Notes: generated by a model from the sequence alone, not told the origin. A DNA stretch of 64,000 bases from Lutibacter sp. (GCF_013041805.1 NZ_JABDRI010000101.1:1-64000), one strand, 5' to 3'; counted from the stretch's first letter, positions 35,807 to 45,545 are shown. Made by a program: numbers and translations.

Positions 35807-36943
35807 ATCCAACGCCTTCTTCAAATCAGCAATTAAATCATCTATATCCTCAATACCAACACTTAATCTAATTAAAGAATCAACAACACCTGTTTTCTCT
35901 CTTTCCTCTTTTGGAATAGAAGCATGAGTCATACTTGCAGGATGCCCTGATAACGACTCCACACCACCTAATGATTCGGCAAGCGTAAATATTTTTAAAT
36001 TTTCAACAATTTTAAAAGCATCTTTTATCTTATTCCCTTTAGTAACAAAAGAAACCATTCCTCCAAAATCTCTCATTTGCTTCTTTGCTACATCATGATT
36101 AGGATGATTCTCAAAGCCAGGCCAATAAACCTTTTCTATTTTAGGATGTTTTGCTAAAAACTCAGCTACAGCTTTTCCATTTTCACAATGACGCTGCATA
36201 CGCACATGCAACGTTTTTATCCCTCTTAGAACCAAAAAACTATCCATAGGCCCGCAAACAGCACCGCAAGAATTTTGAATAAAGTATAATCTTTCTGCTA
36301 AATCTTTATCATTAACAACTAAAGCTCCCATGACAACATCACTATGGCCCCCTAAATATTTAGTAGCTGAATGCATCACAATATCTGCTCCTAAATCTAA
36401 TGGATTTTGCAAATAAGGTGTGGCAAAAGTATTGTCAACAGCCATTAAAATTTGATGTTTTTTAGCGACATTAGAAACTGCCTGTATATCAATAATATTC
36501 ATCATTGGGTTTGTTGGAGTTTCAACCCAAATTAGTTTTGTTTTTTCCGAAATGTATTCCTCTATTCTATCTGCATTCTCCATTCCAATAAAATGAAATT
36601 TAATACCGTAATTTTCAAATATTTTTGTGAATATTCGATATGAACCACCATATAAATCATTCGTTGAAATAACTTCATCTCCAGGGCTTAAAAGTTTTAT
36701 AACACAATCAATTGCTGCTAATCCTGATCCAAAAGCCAAACCAAAATTTCCATTTTCGATACTTGCAAAGGAATTTTCAAGTGCAGTTCGTGTTGGATTT
36801 CCGGTTCTTGAATACTCATACCCTTTATGATCTCCTGGAGAAGCTTGAGCATAAGTTGATGTTTGGTAAATTGGCGGCATTACAGCTCCAGTTGAAGGGT
36901 CGTGTTGCTGTTTTCCGTGTATTGTTTTTGTATTGAATTTCAT
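35798..36943 (-). CDS. Cystathionine gamma-synthase family PLP enzyme
   Basis: A 381-residue Cys/Met-metabolism PLP-dependent enzyme. Family markers: YEYSRTGNPTR, the PLP-Lys region HSATKYLGGHSDVVMGA, and C-terminal LAESLGGVESLSGHPA. It could act as cystathionine gamma-synthase (trans-sulfuration toward methionine), as gamma-lyase, or on O-acetylhomoserine; sequence alone does not decide. A minus-strand TACATTTG at 36980-36987 provides a promoter. Single gene. Confidence 0.93.
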   Translation of the reverse strand: MKFNTKTIHGKQQHDPSTGAVMPPIYQTSTYAQASPGDHKGYEYSRTGNPTRTALENSFASIENGNFGLAFGSGLAAIDCVIKLLSPGDEVISTNDLYGGSYRIFTKIFENYGIKFHFIGMENADRIEEYISEKTKLIWVETPTNPMMNIIDIQAVSNVAKKHQILMAVDNTFATPYLQNPLDLGADIVMHSATKYLGGHSDVVMGALVVNDKDLAERLYFIQNSCGAVCGPMDSFLVLRGIKTLHVRMQRHCENGKAVAEFLAKHPKIEKVYWPGFENHPNHDVAKKQMRDFGGMVSFVTKGNKIKDAFKIVENLKIFTLAESLGGVESLSGHPASMTHASIPKEEREKTGVVDSLIRLSVGIEDIDDLIADLKKALDLI

Positions 36944-36979
36944 AATGATTTAATTTCTAGTTCTGCTTCCTTTCGCGAG

Positions 36980-36987
36980 CAAATGTA
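36980..36987 (-). promoter_or_regulatory. -7 promoter element of the cystathionine gamma-synthase-like gene
   Basis: On the minus strand TACATTTG (TAnnTTTG) 36 bp before the ATG, immediately after the stop of the antiporter gene. Confidence 0.45.
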
Positions 36988-36988
36988 C

Positions 36989-38227
36989 TTATTCTTTACT
37001 TAATTTTTTTATTAATTTTCCTACAGTTAATCCTTGTCCAATAATGGAAAAAACAACAATTATATATGTAATTACTAAAAATAAATCTCGGTGCATTTCA
37101 TTTGTTAAACTTAATGCTAAGGCTATGGAAATTCCCCCACGCAAACCACCCCAAGTCATAATTAAATTGGTATTAGGAATAAAATCTAATTTTTTAGCAT
37201 ACAGTTTAATTGGTAACATTAACGATACATACCTTGCAAACAATAAAGTTGGTACACATAATAAACCCGCTAAGATATATTGATTATTATAGGTTAGTAC
37301 CAAAATTTCCATTCCTATCATTACAAATAATACCGTATTTAGAAGTATATCAACTAATTCCCAAAATTTATCAACATATTGCTCTGTAATTTTACTCATG
37401 GTAGTTTCTCTAACGGTATCGTGACCAACAATTAAACCGGTCGTAACCATAGCTAATGGTGCCGATAAATGAAAATATTGTGCTAAAACAGTTCCGCCCA
37501 TAACAGCGGCTATTGTTATAATTACTTCGACATCATAGTCATCAATAGATTTTAATAACTTATAGGTAATCCAACCTAATAAAAAACCCAGAGCTATGCC
37601 TCCAACAACTTCAACCAAAAACATTTCTGCAACATGACCAAAAGTTACTGTGTTCCCTTCTTTAGCAATTTGATATATTGTTAAAAAAACCACCACTCCA
37701 ATTCCATCATTAAATAAAGACTCACCTACTATTTTTGTTTCTAGTTTTTTGGGTGCTCCCACTTGTTTTAGAATTCCTAAAACGGCAATTGGGTCTGTTG
37801 GTGAAATTAAAGCTCCAAATAGCAAACAATAAATGAAATCAATTTCTAAATTAACTACTTTTAATAAATAATAAGAAAATACACCAACCAATAAAGTGGA
37901 TATAAGTGTACTAAACGTTGCGAATATTAAAACCGGTTTTCGTTGCACTTTTAATTGTTGAAAATTAGTGTGTAAAGCACCTGCAAATAACAAAAAACTT
38001 AACATCACATCTAATAATACTGTTTCAAAATCTATTTGAGCTATCAGCATTTTTTCTTGCTCTAATAGCGTATCATTAAAAAGACTAGTTGCTAACACTA
38101 ATAGTGTAAAAACGATTGTAATTACCATTAAACCTATTGTAGTTGGCAACTTTAAGAACCTTACATTTATGTAACCAAAAAGTGCTGAAATAACAATTAA
38201 AACAGCAATTACTGCAAATACACTCAT
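36989..38227 (-). CDS. Na+/H+ antiporter of the CPA1 (NhaP) family
   Basis: A 412-residue membrane protein with about 12 hydrophobic segments. CPA1 signatures are present: FGALISPTDPIAVLGILK, ESLFNDGIGVVVFLTIY (the ND motif for ion binding) and MTWGGLRGGISIALAL. Such proteins exchange Na+ (or K+) for H+ at the inner membrane for pH and salt homeostasis. The length is normal with no long cytoplasmic tail. It is 1 bp after the DinB-family gene on the same strand. Confidence 0.93.
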   Translation of the reverse strand: MSVFAVIAVLIVISALFGYINVRFLKLPTTIGLMVITIVFTLLVLATSLFNDTLLEQEKMLIAQIDFETVLLDVMLSFLLFAGALHTNFQQLKVQRKPVLIFATFSTLISTLLVGVFSYYLLKVVNLEIDFIYCLLFGALISPTDPIAVLGILKQVGAPKKLETKIVGESLFNDGIGVVVFLTIYQIAKEGNTVTFGHVAEMFLVEVVGGIALGFLLGWITYKLLKSIDDYDVEVIITIAAVMGGTVLAQYFHLSAPLAMVTTGLIVGHDTVRETTMSKITEQYVDKFWELVDILLNTVLFVMIGMEILVLTYNNQYILAGLLCVPTLLFARYVSLMLPIKLYAKKLDFIPNTNLIMTWGGLRGGISIALALSLTNEMHRDLFLVITYIIVVFSIIGQGLTVGKLIKKLSKE

Positions 38228-38228
38228 C

Positions 38229-38684
38229 TTATATAAATTTTAGTAGTTGTAAAATAATTCCGAGGTGAATACCTTCATGATAATTGTTAAACACAATTCC
38301 ATCTTCAATAGTTTCCAATGTAACATCAACGCTTGTAGTGTATTTTGTGTATTTTTTAAATATTCCTTTAGAATAGTCTTCAATTAAAGTTTTAGGGAAT
38401 GCCATGAATTGTTTTTTTATGGTTTCAAATTCACTTTGTGAAACACTATAAGTTGGGGCGGTTCCTTTTTGAAAATTTGTAATCAATTCATTTGAAACTA
38501 AACAATCTAAATCAGATAATTTGTAGCACAGCAATTGCTGAGTTACTACTAAGTGTGCAATATTCCAAGCAATACTATTTTTAAATCCATTTGGAATTTT
38601 ATTCAATTGTTCTATGGTGCAATTCTCAATTGCCTTTAGGGTTAATGCCCTAGATTTTAATAAAATATTAAATTGTTGCTGCAT
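38229..38684 (-). CDS. DinB-like family protein
   Basis: A 151-residue all-helical protein of the DinB/YfiT-like metalloenzyme superfamily, with candidate metal-binding His in WNIAHLVVTQQ and EGIHLGIIL near the C-terminus. These proteins resemble mycothiol- or bacillithiol-dependent transferases, but substrates in Bacteroidota are generally unknown. Next to the antiporter gene (1 bp), so both are probably on one transcript. Confidence 0.85.
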   Translation of the reverse strand: MQQQFNILLKSRALTLKAIENCTIEQLNKIPNGFKNSIAWNIAHLVVTQQLLCYKLSDLDCLVSNELITNFQKGTAPTYSVSQSEFETIKKQFMAFPKTLIEDYSKGIFKKYTKYTTSVDVTLETIEDGIVFNNYHEGIHLGIILQLLKFI

Positions 38685-38764
38685 TATTTTTGATTTTTTT
38701 TAAAAGTCCTCAAATTTAACACAAAAAGGCATTAATTTTACAAAACACATTTATTATAAATAGT

Positions 38765-39106
38765 ATGAAAAAAATTTACCACTTAAAAACTTGTGATACC
38801 TGCAGAAGAATCTTAAAAGAAATGGATACAACAGGCTATACTTTACAAGAAATAAAAACAGAGCAAATTACTGTAAAACAATTAGATGAATTGTATAAAC
38901 TAACTAAGAGTTACGAAGTTTTGTTTAGTAGACGAGCCAAAAAATACAAACAAATGGACTTAAAAAATCAAACACTCACTGAACAAGATTTTAGACAGTT
39001 AATTTTAGATGAATACACTTTTTTAAAGCGTCCGGTTATTATAGATGGAACTAAAGTTTATGTAGGTAACATTAAGAAAAGAGTTGATACTTTTTGTAAA
39101 AGTTAG
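38765..39106 (+). CDS. ArsC/Spx-like thioredoxin-fold protein
   Basis: A 113-residue protein of the ArsC/Spx/YffB family: active-site KTCDTCRRI (Cys-x-x-Cys) near residue 10 and the C-terminal FLKRPVIIDGTKVYVG. True arsenate reductases of this family have one Cys and the RNTS(P) motif, which is absent here, so a Spx/YffB-like redox role is at least as likely as arsenate reduction. Single gene, divergent from the DinB-family gene. Confidence 0.88.
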   Translation: MKKIYHLKTCDTCRRILKEMDTTGYTLQEIKTEQITVKQLDELYKLTKSYEVLFSRRAKKYKQMDLKNQTLTEQDFRQLILDEYTFLKRPVIIDGTKVYVGNIKKRVDTFCKS

Positions 39107-39128
39107 TTTAGATAGGATTCTTTTTTTC

Positions 39129-40196
39129 TCAATTTGAGTTTTGAGTAATCATTTCATTCTTCTTCAAATAAGAGTGTACTCTTACTAATGCATTTTCTCT
39201 AATATCTTCCCAAAATAAATTAATATCTCCTTCATGATATCGCTTTTTTCCTAAAATAAATATTCTGTATGGAAAATGAGGCAAGCTAGTCCATAAAATT
39301 CCATCAGCGACTTTAACTTTTAATGCTTGTTTATATAGTTTCCCATTACTAAATAAAAACCCTTTATGATCTTTTCTACTAGATGTTTTAGCAGTATTCC
39401 AAGAAATAGGATTTGAAACTACACTTCCTTTATACCAACTTGAATATCGTTTAGGATAATGATTCATTTTAAATGTATTCCAAGAAACAAACCCTCCAGT
39501 TTCTGTTGGACTTGTCATTAAAGGAATATTTATAAATTCATTTTTTTTAATCGCAATTCCTGGAATATAGGCGGCTATTAATTTAGAATGCAATGGTTTT
39601 CCATCAAAAAAATCTTTTAACAATTGAATTGCATGAGTAGTTCCTTGGCTGTGCGCTGCAATAATTATTGACCTTCCATTATTATACTTTTCTAAATAGG
39701 CAATAAACGCATTTTTAATATCTGCATATGCAATATTTAATGCTTTATCTCCACCATTATCATATTCTGAATAAGATCTTAAGTGCGCTTGCCTATAAAA
39801 CGGAACATATAATTTCCCTGCATTTAAGAAAGCTGAAGCTTGAAAATAAACCGCTTTTTCTAGTACTTTTTCTTGTTGTAGAATATCTTCAATAGGAACA
39901 TTCCATCTTACATCTTTCTTTTCAATATTTAACGTAGGATATACATAAAATACATCGGCAACTAAACTGTCCTTAGTGGTTTTCCAGTCACTCAATTTAT
40001 CAGAATATTTATTTGGCAAAACCGCCCATGAAGATGGTTCATTATAATTTGGTACTGCTGGTGATACTTGAGAAGAAAATGTGGGAACAGTTAGACTTTT
40101 ACAACTGGTTATGCTAAATAAAACAACTATAATAAAGACTTTAAAAAAACCTCTATTATAGTTGCTCATCATTTTATTAAATGAAATAACTATCAT
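39129..40196 (-). CDS. DUF3089 lipoprotein, alpha/beta-hydrolase-like
   Basis: A 355-residue protein. The start at 40196 overlaps the previous stop by 4 bp (ATGA); in-frame ATGs at 40172 and 40169 would give a shorter N-region. A lipobox ends TSC (Cys-32 from the long start). It contains the DUF3089 landmarks VFYVYPTLNIEK, the serine-hydrolase elbow AAHSQGT, and GFVSWNTFK. It is predicted to be a periplasmic or outer-membrane lipoprotein esterase-like enzyme; substrate unknown. Last gene of the minus-strand run that begins at 43169. Confidence 0.85.
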   Translation of the reverse strand: MIVISFNKMMSNYNRGFFKVFIIVVLFSITSCKSLTVPTFSSQVSPAVPNYNEPSSWAVLPNKYSDKLSDWKTTKDSLVADVFYVYPTLNIEKKDVRWNVPIEDILQQEKVLEKAVYFQASAFLNAGKLYVPFYRQAHLRSYSEYDNGGDKALNIAYADIKNAFIAYLEKYNNGRSIIIAAHSQGTTHAIQLLKDFFDGKPLHSKLIAAYIPGIAIKKNEFINIPLMTSPTETGGFVSWNTFKMNHYPKRYSSWYKGSVVSNPISWNTAKTSSRKDHKGFLFSNGKLYKQALKVKVADGILWTSLPHFPYRIFILGKKRYHEGDINLFWEDIRENALVRVHSYLKKNEMITQNSN

Positions 40197-40795
40197 TTTT
40201 TTGCATACAACATGGGATTTGTATCCTCATCGTTATACATTTTCATTTGCTTATACACTTTCATAAATTTATCACCTGAAGCAAAATCAGCTAATAAATC
40301 ATCAATAGCAGTTGATAAATCAACTCGCTGCTCTAAAAGTATATCTAATTTTGATTGACATTTTGCGCGGTGCTCATCTGTAGCCGATTCACGAGTTGCT
40401 TCTTCATTCATATGGTAAATTTTCAAGGCTAAAATTGATAATCTATCAATAGCCCAAGCAGGAGTTTCAGAATTAATTTTAGCTCCTTCCTTCACTTTTA
40501 CATCTTTAAATTTAGTTAAGAAATAACTATCAATAAATTCAACCATATCTGTTCTATCCTGATTAGAAGCATCTATTTTTCGTTTTAATACAATTGCTTC
40601 ATTTGGATTAATATCTGGTAATCTAATAATATCTTCATAATGCCATTGCACTGTGTCAATCCAATTTTTACGGTATAATAAATGTTCAAATGTATTTTTA
40701 TCAAATGGGTTTTCAAATGGTTGATCAACATCATCAATAATATGATATTTTGCGATTACCTCATCAAATAATTTGTTGTATTCTTTTGCGCTCAT
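40193..40795 (-). CDS. DUF4254 family protein
   Basis: A 200-residue, mostly helical protein without signal peptide. The segments FEHLLYRKNWIDTVQWHYED and VLKRKIDASNQDRTDMVEF are typical of DUF4254, a conserved family in Bacteroidota that often neighbours GT9 glycosyltransferases; in this window the GT9 gene is 10 kb away. It overlaps both neighbours by 4 bp, so it is translationally coupled with the methyltransferase gene upstream and the DUF3089 gene downstream. Function unknown. Confidence 0.85.
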   Translation of the reverse strand: MSAKEYNKLFDEVIAKYHIIDDVDQPFENPFDKNTFEHLLYRKNWIDTVQWHYEDIIRLPDINPNEAIVLKRKIDASNQDRTDMVEFIDSYFLTKFKDVKVKEGAKINSETPAWAIDRLSILALKIYHMNEEATRESATDEHRAKCQSKLDILLEQRVDLSTAIDDLLADFASGDKFMKVYKQMKMYNDEDTNPMLYAKK

Positions 40796-41793
40796 AATTC
40801 TTTTTCTAAAATGTGTAAATATTCAACTGTTGAAGTTGCTTTGTGATTTCTATTTTCGGTTTTATCTGCTTTAAATCGTTGATAATCTATAGTTTTCAAA
40901 CTGTAATTTCCATAACGTGATAATATATCTCTTACTCCTTTTTCAGTCATTAAACCCTCATTATTATAACTTAAAAAAATGTGCTTAAAGTTAGCATTTT
41001 TTATCAAATTTTCGAAGGAATTTTCAACTTCATTTTTTCTACAATAAGAAGACTTATAATAATCTCTTAATCCAGTTTTTCCTTTTGGCTGAAAGGTATC
41101 ATAGTTAGAAATTGTATTTAACAAATGATAATTTGACCCATATTGTCTTGCATTATAAGGTGGGTCTAAATACAAAATATCACCTTTAATTTTTTGAATC
41201 AATTCATTACCATCTTCATTAAAAACTTGATGTGAATTTGCGGTAACACTAAAATCAGCTACTTTTAAAATTAATGATTTTTGTGCTGTGTTTTTTAATT
41301 TCTTTAAATAAGCTCCATAAACTGATGCTGTATTTGCAACTTTGTCGGCACTTTCAATTAACGACGCAACTAATAAATAATACACATCTTCATTGATTTC
41401 TTGCGACAATTTCCAAGCTTCTATTTGCTGTCGGATTGCATCAATTTTTTGACCATTAGAAGACGAAAAATACAATCTTTTACTATTTCCGTTTTCGCTA
41501 TAATTATGAAATATAAAACCTTTGATACCTTCCAAATTATTTAGAAAATCAATTCTATTTTCAACATTTAAAGCTTTATGATTTCCAATATAATTTCTGT
41601 TTAAAACATAACTATAGTGCTCTACATCATTCGCAATAATTTGCTTTACAAAAGGTTTGAATGTTCTTCCAACAATGCCTGTTCCTGCAAATAAATCACA
41701 AAAAACAAGATTTGTTAAGTCTTTATCAACAGCATCAACTATGGATTTTTTTAAAAATGAAGAAAGTTTATGTTTAGAGCCTATATAATTCAC
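40792..41793 (-). CDS. D12-class DNA adenine-N6 methyltransferase
   Basis: A 333-residue protein with the order of an alpha-class adenine methyltransferase: N-terminal MNYIGSKHKL (motif X-like), FCDLFAGTGIVGRTF (SAM-binding motif I), a variable target-recognition region, then DILYLDPPYNARQY (catalytic DPPY). It methylates adenine in an unknown target sequence. The preceding gene (6 bp upstream) encodes a candidate PD-(D/E)xK nuclease, so the pair may be a type II restriction-modification unit. Alternatively it is an orphan methyltransferase. It overlaps the DUF4254 gene by 4 bp. Confidence 0.9.
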   Translation of the reverse strand: MNYIGSKHKLSSFLKKSIVDAVDKDLTNLVFCDLFAGTGIVGRTFKPFVKQIIANDVEHYSYVLNRNYIGNHKALNVENRIDFLNNLEGIKGFIFHNYSENGNSKRLYFSSSNGQKIDAIRQQIEAWKLSQEINEDVYYLLVASLIESADKVANTASVYGAYLKKLKNTAQKSLILKVADFSVTANSHQVFNEDGNELIQKIKGDILYLDPPYNARQYGSNYHLLNTISNYDTFQPKGKTGLRDYYKSSYCRKNEVENSFENLIKNANFKHIFLSYNNEGLMTEKGVRDILSRYGNYSLKTIDYQRFKADKTENRNHKATSTVEYLHILEKEL

Positions 41794-41799
41794 GTAACT

Positions 41800-42435
41800 T
41801 TATTTAATTGCCCAAATTACATCTGCTTTTACAATGTTATTTTTATGTGTAAAACTATATAAATTAGAAATATCAAATTTACATAAATAAGTTGATATTA
41901 TTTGTTGTAACCAACTAAGCTCCGATTTTAATTTCCAATGTTTATTTTCATCCTCATAATTAACCAATACAATAAAAATTCTATTACTAAAGTGTTTTCG
42001 CTGCTGCTGACTTTGATTTTGATACAACCACTCTATAAGTTCATTCTTATGTTCAATCGCATAAGGAACAGATTTATTAAAACCTTTTGGAAAAACAGTT
42101 GTTTTATGGTCAAATGGTATTTCATCAATAAAAAAATCAGTGAATTTATCTTTTAAATTAGGATAAGGTTTTACAATTTCATGTTCACAAAAGAAATATT
42201 CTACAGCAGTCGCAGACCAGAAATTGAACCAGCGATTTAGTGCATAGTTTTTTAAATCATTGTATTTAGAATTGTCTTTAAATTTAGTTTCAATTTCTAA
42301 CAAAACAGTCTCAAATGAATTTATTTTGTAAATAAAATTAGTTTGTTTGTCAAAATCATCTGCTTGTTTTCTTCCCCAAAAATATTCAAATTCTACTCTT
42401 TTTTTAAGTTCTTTCTCTAGCAAAAGGTACTTCAT
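41800..42435 (-). CDS. Putative PD-(D/E)xK restriction endonuclease
   Basis: A 211-residue soluble protein. Asp-100, eight residues, then Asp-109-His-Lys-111 (KFTDFFIDEIPFDHKTT) fits the D-x(n)-(D/E)xK nuclease core, with an upstream Glu in TAVEYFF as a possible third acidic residue. The C-terminal half is mixed alpha/beta (RIFIVLVNYEDE). I recognise no named restriction enzyme. The call rests on this motif plus its position 6 bp before the DNA methyltransferase gene. An unrelated conserved hypothetical remains possible. Confidence 0.5.
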   Translation of the reverse strand: MKYLLLEKELKKRVEFEYFWGRKQADDFDKQTNFIYKINSFETVLLEIETKFKDNSKYNDLKNYALNRWFNFWSATAVEYFFCEHEIVKPYPNLKDKFTDFFIDEIPFDHKTTVFPKGFNKSVPYAIEHKNELIEWLYQNQSQQQRKHFSNRIFIVLVNYEDENKHWKLKSELSWLQQIISTYLCKFDISNLYSFTHKNNIVKADVIWAIK

Positions 42436-42440
42436 AAATT

Positions 42441-43169
42441 CTACAAAAATTTTCGCTCAATTAAACTTATTAAACGCTCTTCATACTCCTGTTTAGTGCT
42501 CCAATCATAATCTGGTTTTACCATTTTTTTAATAAAAGTTTTTGCTTCATTTTCACTTTTAAAAGTGTTTAACTGTGACAATACTCGGTTAAAATCGCCT
42601 TGATCACCTTCAAATAAGTGTTTTACAAATGCTATTCTATCATTTAATTCTACTTGTAAATTATTTTTAAACAACGTATCATTTAACGATTTTTTATAGC
42701 TCTCTGGAATTTCTTCAACTACTGGATTTTCTTTTGTTACTCTTTCAAAAAGCTCCGTAGCAACATCAGAAGAAATGGCATCTTTTAATTCTTCTTCTAA
42801 CGTGCTTTGAATAGAAGGAATATCGTGTTCATCATTTTTCGATAAGGTATCTTCAATTCCAAAAATTTCTTCAACCTGCTCTTGAGAAATAACTTTTTTT
42901 GGACTCATTTCGTCCGAAGAAGGAAAAGAGATTGCCGTGATATCTTTTTCTATACTCTCCTTAATTGGTTCAATTTTACCAACAATTTCTTTTGAAAAAA
43001 CTTCATTTTCAGCAACATTGTTCATATTTGAATCAACAAACTTTAAAACGGTTAATTTTTCATACAATTCTTGTGATTTATTGTGTAATTCAACAATATC
43101 ATCACTATTTTTCATTTCTAAAATACTGTGCGCCAGACTTACTAATTGGGCTTTTAATTTTTTGTGCAT
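42441..43169 (-). CDS. Conserved cytoplasmic protein, unknown function
   Basis: A 242-residue, strongly charged protein without signal peptide. The N-terminal about 45 residues are helical/coiled (LAHSILEMKNSDDIVELHNK); a low-complexity acidic middle follows (about 55-165); and a compact C-terminal domain comes last (NDRIAFVKHLFEGDQGDFNR, VKPDYDWSTKQEYEERLISL). This architecture is common in flavobacterial genomes but has no function known to me. First gene of the minus-strand operon, 5 bp before the nuclease-like gene. Confidence 0.75.
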   Translation of the reverse strand: MHKKLKAQLVSLAHSILEMKNSDDIVELHNKSQELYEKLTVLKFVDSNMNNVAENEVFSKEIVGKIEPIKESIEKDITAISFPSSDEMSPKKVISQEQVEEIFGIEDTLSKNDEHDIPSIQSTLEEELKDAISSDVATELFERVTKENPVVEEIPESYKKSLNDTLFKNNLQVELNDRIAFVKHLFEGDQGDFNRVLSQLNTFKSENEAKTFIKKMVKPDYDWSTKQEYEERLISLIERKFL

Positions 43170-43306
43170 AAGTTGAACTATTAAATGATTTTTGATGTAT
43201 ATTTTTTAATAAATTTGTATGAAATCAAAACGAATGTACTACTATTTTTTAGTGCATTTAGATAACATAAAAAAATACGATAACCTTTCAAGCGTGAAAT
43301 TACAAA

Positions 43307-43927
43307 ATGTTTCTTGAAAATACAGTAAATCATAACGAACAATTTGGATGGATTGAAGTTGTTTGCGGATCCATGTTTTCTGGCAAAACAGAAGAGCTAA
43401 TTCGTAGATTAAAACGTGCACAGTTTGCCAAACAAAAAATTGAGATCTTTAAGCCTGCTATTGATACTCGATATGATGAAGAAATGGTAGTTTCACATGA
43501 TTCAAATGAAATTAGATCTACGCCCGTGCCGTCTTCTTCTAATATTCTAATCTTAGCTGCAGGAGTGGATGTTGTTGGAATTGATGAAGCACAATTTTTT
43601 GATGATGGTATTGTTGCTGTCTGTAATGAACTTGCGAATCGTGGAATACGAGTTATTGTTGCAGGGTTAGATATGGACTTTAAAGGTAATCCTTTTGGGC
43701 CTATGCCCGCGCTAATGGCAACTGCTGAATATGTGACAAAAGTGCATGCTGTTTGTACAAGAACTGGTAATTTGGCACACTATAGCCATAGAACTGCTGC
43801 GGGTGATGAATTGGTATTACTTGGTGAAACTCAAGAATATGAACCTTTGAGCCGTGCAGCATATTATAAAGCCATAAAAGAAGAAACGCAACAAAAAAAA
43901 GTTGACCAAAATACAGATGAAAAATAA
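43307..43927 (+). CDS. tdk: Thymidine kinase
   Basis: A 206-residue type II thymidine kinase: P-loop [15 protein letters not shown] near residue 20, Walker-B-like GIDEAQFF, lasso region [23 protein letters not shown]. The usual fourth zinc-binding Cys pair is reduced: only CTRTG is clear, with no CxxC before it. It salvages thymidine to dTMP. Its 3' end overlaps the start of alr by 11 bp. Confidence 0.95.
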   Translation: MFLENTVNHNEQFGWIEVVCGSMFSGKTEELIRRLKRAQFAKQKIEIFKPAIDTRYDEEMVVSHDSNEIRSTPVPSSSNILILAAGVDVVGIDEAQFFDDGIVAVCNELANRGIRVIVAGLDMDFKGNPFGPMPALMATAEYVTKVHAVCTRTGNLAHYSHRTAAGDELVLLGETQEYEPLSRAAYYKAIKEETQQKKVDQNTDEK

Positions 43928-45020
43928 TCATGTTACTACACTTGATTTACATTTAAATGCCATTGATTTTAATTTCAATTATTTTAAATCTAAACTTCAT
44001 AGTACTACAAAAATTTTAGTTGTTATTAAGGCGTTTGGGTATGGAACTAGTGCTATTGAAATTGCCAAACACTTAGAACAAAAAGTTGACTATTTTGCTG
44101 TTGCATATGCCAATGAAGGAATAGCTCTTAGAAATGCAGGGATTGAAACTCCAATTTTAGTACTACATCCTCAAAAAAATAACCTTAAAAAAATAATTGA
44201 TTTTTGCTTAGAACCAAATATATATTCAATCAATATTTTAAAGGCTTTTATTGAAATTTCCAAAGAATTGAAGGTTCAAAATTATCCTATTCATATAAAA
44301 TTTAATACAGGTTTAAACAGATTAGGATTTACCGAAAAAAATATTTCTGAAATAGTTTCTTTAATAAAACCTCAAAAAGAGGTTACCATAACTTCTGTTT
44401 TTTCACATATTGCTGCCAGTGAAGATTTAAATGAACGAGAATTTACCTTACAACAAATAACTACTTTTAAAAAGGTATCTTCAATATTAATAAATCAAAT
44501 ACCATCAACTCCTTTTAAACATATGTTAAACACTTCAGGAATAATTAATTATGCTTCTGAAGCGCAATTTGATATGGTTCGCTTAGGTATTGGTTTGTAT
44601 GGTTTTGGAAATAGTAAAAATGAAACTTCTAAATTAAAAAATGTAGTAGTTTTAAAATCAATTATTTCTCAAATTCATACCATTAAAAAAGGTGAAACTG
44701 TAGGATACAATCGTGCTTATAAAGCTACTTCGACCGTAAAAACAGCAACTATTCCTATTGGGCATGCCGATGGTATTTCTAGACAACTTAGCAATGGAGT
44801 TGGCTACGTGTATATCAACAATCAAAAAGCTTATATTGTTGGAAATGTTTGTATGGATATGATTATGGTTAATATTACTGAAATTAATTGTAATGAAGGC
44901 GATGAAGTTCTAGTTTACAAAAACCAACAACATATAGAATCTCTGGCAAAAGCCATACATACAATTCCTTATGAATTATTAACGGCTATTTCACAACGAG
45001 TTGGAAGAGTGTTAAAATAA
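43917..45020 (+). CDS. alr: Alanine racemase
   Basis: About 367 residues from ATG at 43917, inside the end of tdk; an in-frame TTG lies 15 bp upstream. PLP-binding Lys in [12 protein letters not shown]; substrate/PLP region [12 protein letters not shown] and FSHIAASED; catalytic Tyr region [12 protein letters not shown]-terminal beta domain [12 protein letters not shown]. It makes D-alanine for peptidoglycan. In some Bacteroidota Alr is fused to MurF; here it stands alone. Confidence 0.95.
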   Translation: MKNNHVTTLDLHLNAIDFNFNYFKSKLHSTTKILVVIKAFGYGTSAIEIAKHLEQKVDYFAVAYANEGIALRNAGIETPILVLHPQKNNLKKIIDFCLEPNIYSINILKAFIEISKELKVQNYPIHIKFNTGLNRLGFTEKNISEIVSLIKPQKEVTITSVFSHIAASEDLNEREFTLQQITTFKKVSSILINQIPSTPFKHMLNTSGIINYASEAQFDMVRLGIGLYGFGNSKNETSKLKNVVVLKSIISQIHTIKKGETVGYNRAYKATSTVKTATIPIGHADGISRQLSNGVGYVYINNQKAYIVGNVCMDMIMVNITEINCNEGDEVLVYKNQQHIESLAKAIHTIPYELLTAISQRVGRVLK

Positions 45021-45044
45021 TGTTAATATTATCTATTTTTTTGT

Positions 45045-45052
45045 TATCTTCG
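45045..45052 (+). promoter_or_regulatory. Candidate -7 promoter element of mscL
   Basis: TATCTTCG, one base from TAnnTTTG, 31 bp before the mscL ATG. Identical to the octamer upstream of the DUF4395 gene. Confidence 0.35.
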
Positions 45053-45083
45053 CTTTTGTATTAATCAATTAAAAGAACTTAAA

Positions 45084-45494
45084 ATGGGAATGTTAAAAGA
45101 ATTTAAAGATTTTGCAATGAAGGGAAACCTTGTTGACATTGCAGTTGGTTTTGTAATGGGTGCTGCATTTAAAGCTGTAGTTACTTCATTTACAGGAGGA
45201 ATAGTATCTCCGCTAGTTGGTCTAATTTTCAATTCAGACTTCAAAGATTTAAAGTACGTAGTAAAAGATGGTGTAGCCGATGAAGCAGGTAAAGTTGTTG
45301 GTGAGGTTGCTGTACTTTATGGTGATTTTATTACTAATATTATTGACTTTGTTATTGTTGCATTTGTAATGTTTATGGTAATTAAAGGAATAAATAAAAC
45401 CAAAAAGAAAGAAGAGCCAGCTCCTGAAGCTCCAAAAGGTCCTTCTCAAGAAGATTTATTAACTGAAATTAGAGATTTATTATCTAAAAAGTAA
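45084..45494 (+). CDS. mscL: Large-conductance mechanosensitive channel
   Basis: A 136-residue protein with the MscL N-terminal helix and first membrane segment (FKDFAMKGNLVDIAVGFVMGAAF), a periplasmic loop, the second membrane segment (IIDFVIVAFVMFMVIKGIN) and a charged cytoplasmic tail (KKKEEPAPEAPKG). It releases solutes on hypo-osmotic shock. Normal length; ended by a strong terminator. Confidence 0.96.
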   Translation: MGMLKEFKDFAMKGNLVDIAVGFVMGAAFKAVVTSFTGGIVSPLVGLIFNSDFKDLKYVVKDGVADEAGKVVGEVAVLYGDFITNIIDFVIVAFVMFMVIKGINKTKKKEEPAPEAPKGPSQEDLLTEIRDLLSKK

Positions 45495-45516
45495 ACCAAA
45501 CTTTATTCAGTAAACT

Positions 45517-45545
45517 AAAAGGCTTGCATCTGCAAGCCTTTTTTT
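45517..45545. terminator. Intrinsic terminator after mscL
   Basis: AAAAGGCTTGCA and TGCAAGCCTTTT pair around a 2-nt loop, with a T-run on the plus side. It overlaps the last bases of the convergent MOSC gene. Confidence 0.85.

Noticed and set aside
38765-39106. Arsenate reductase as a firm call
   Set aside because: Active site is CDTC and the RNTSP region of true ArsC is missing; no ars genes nearby.
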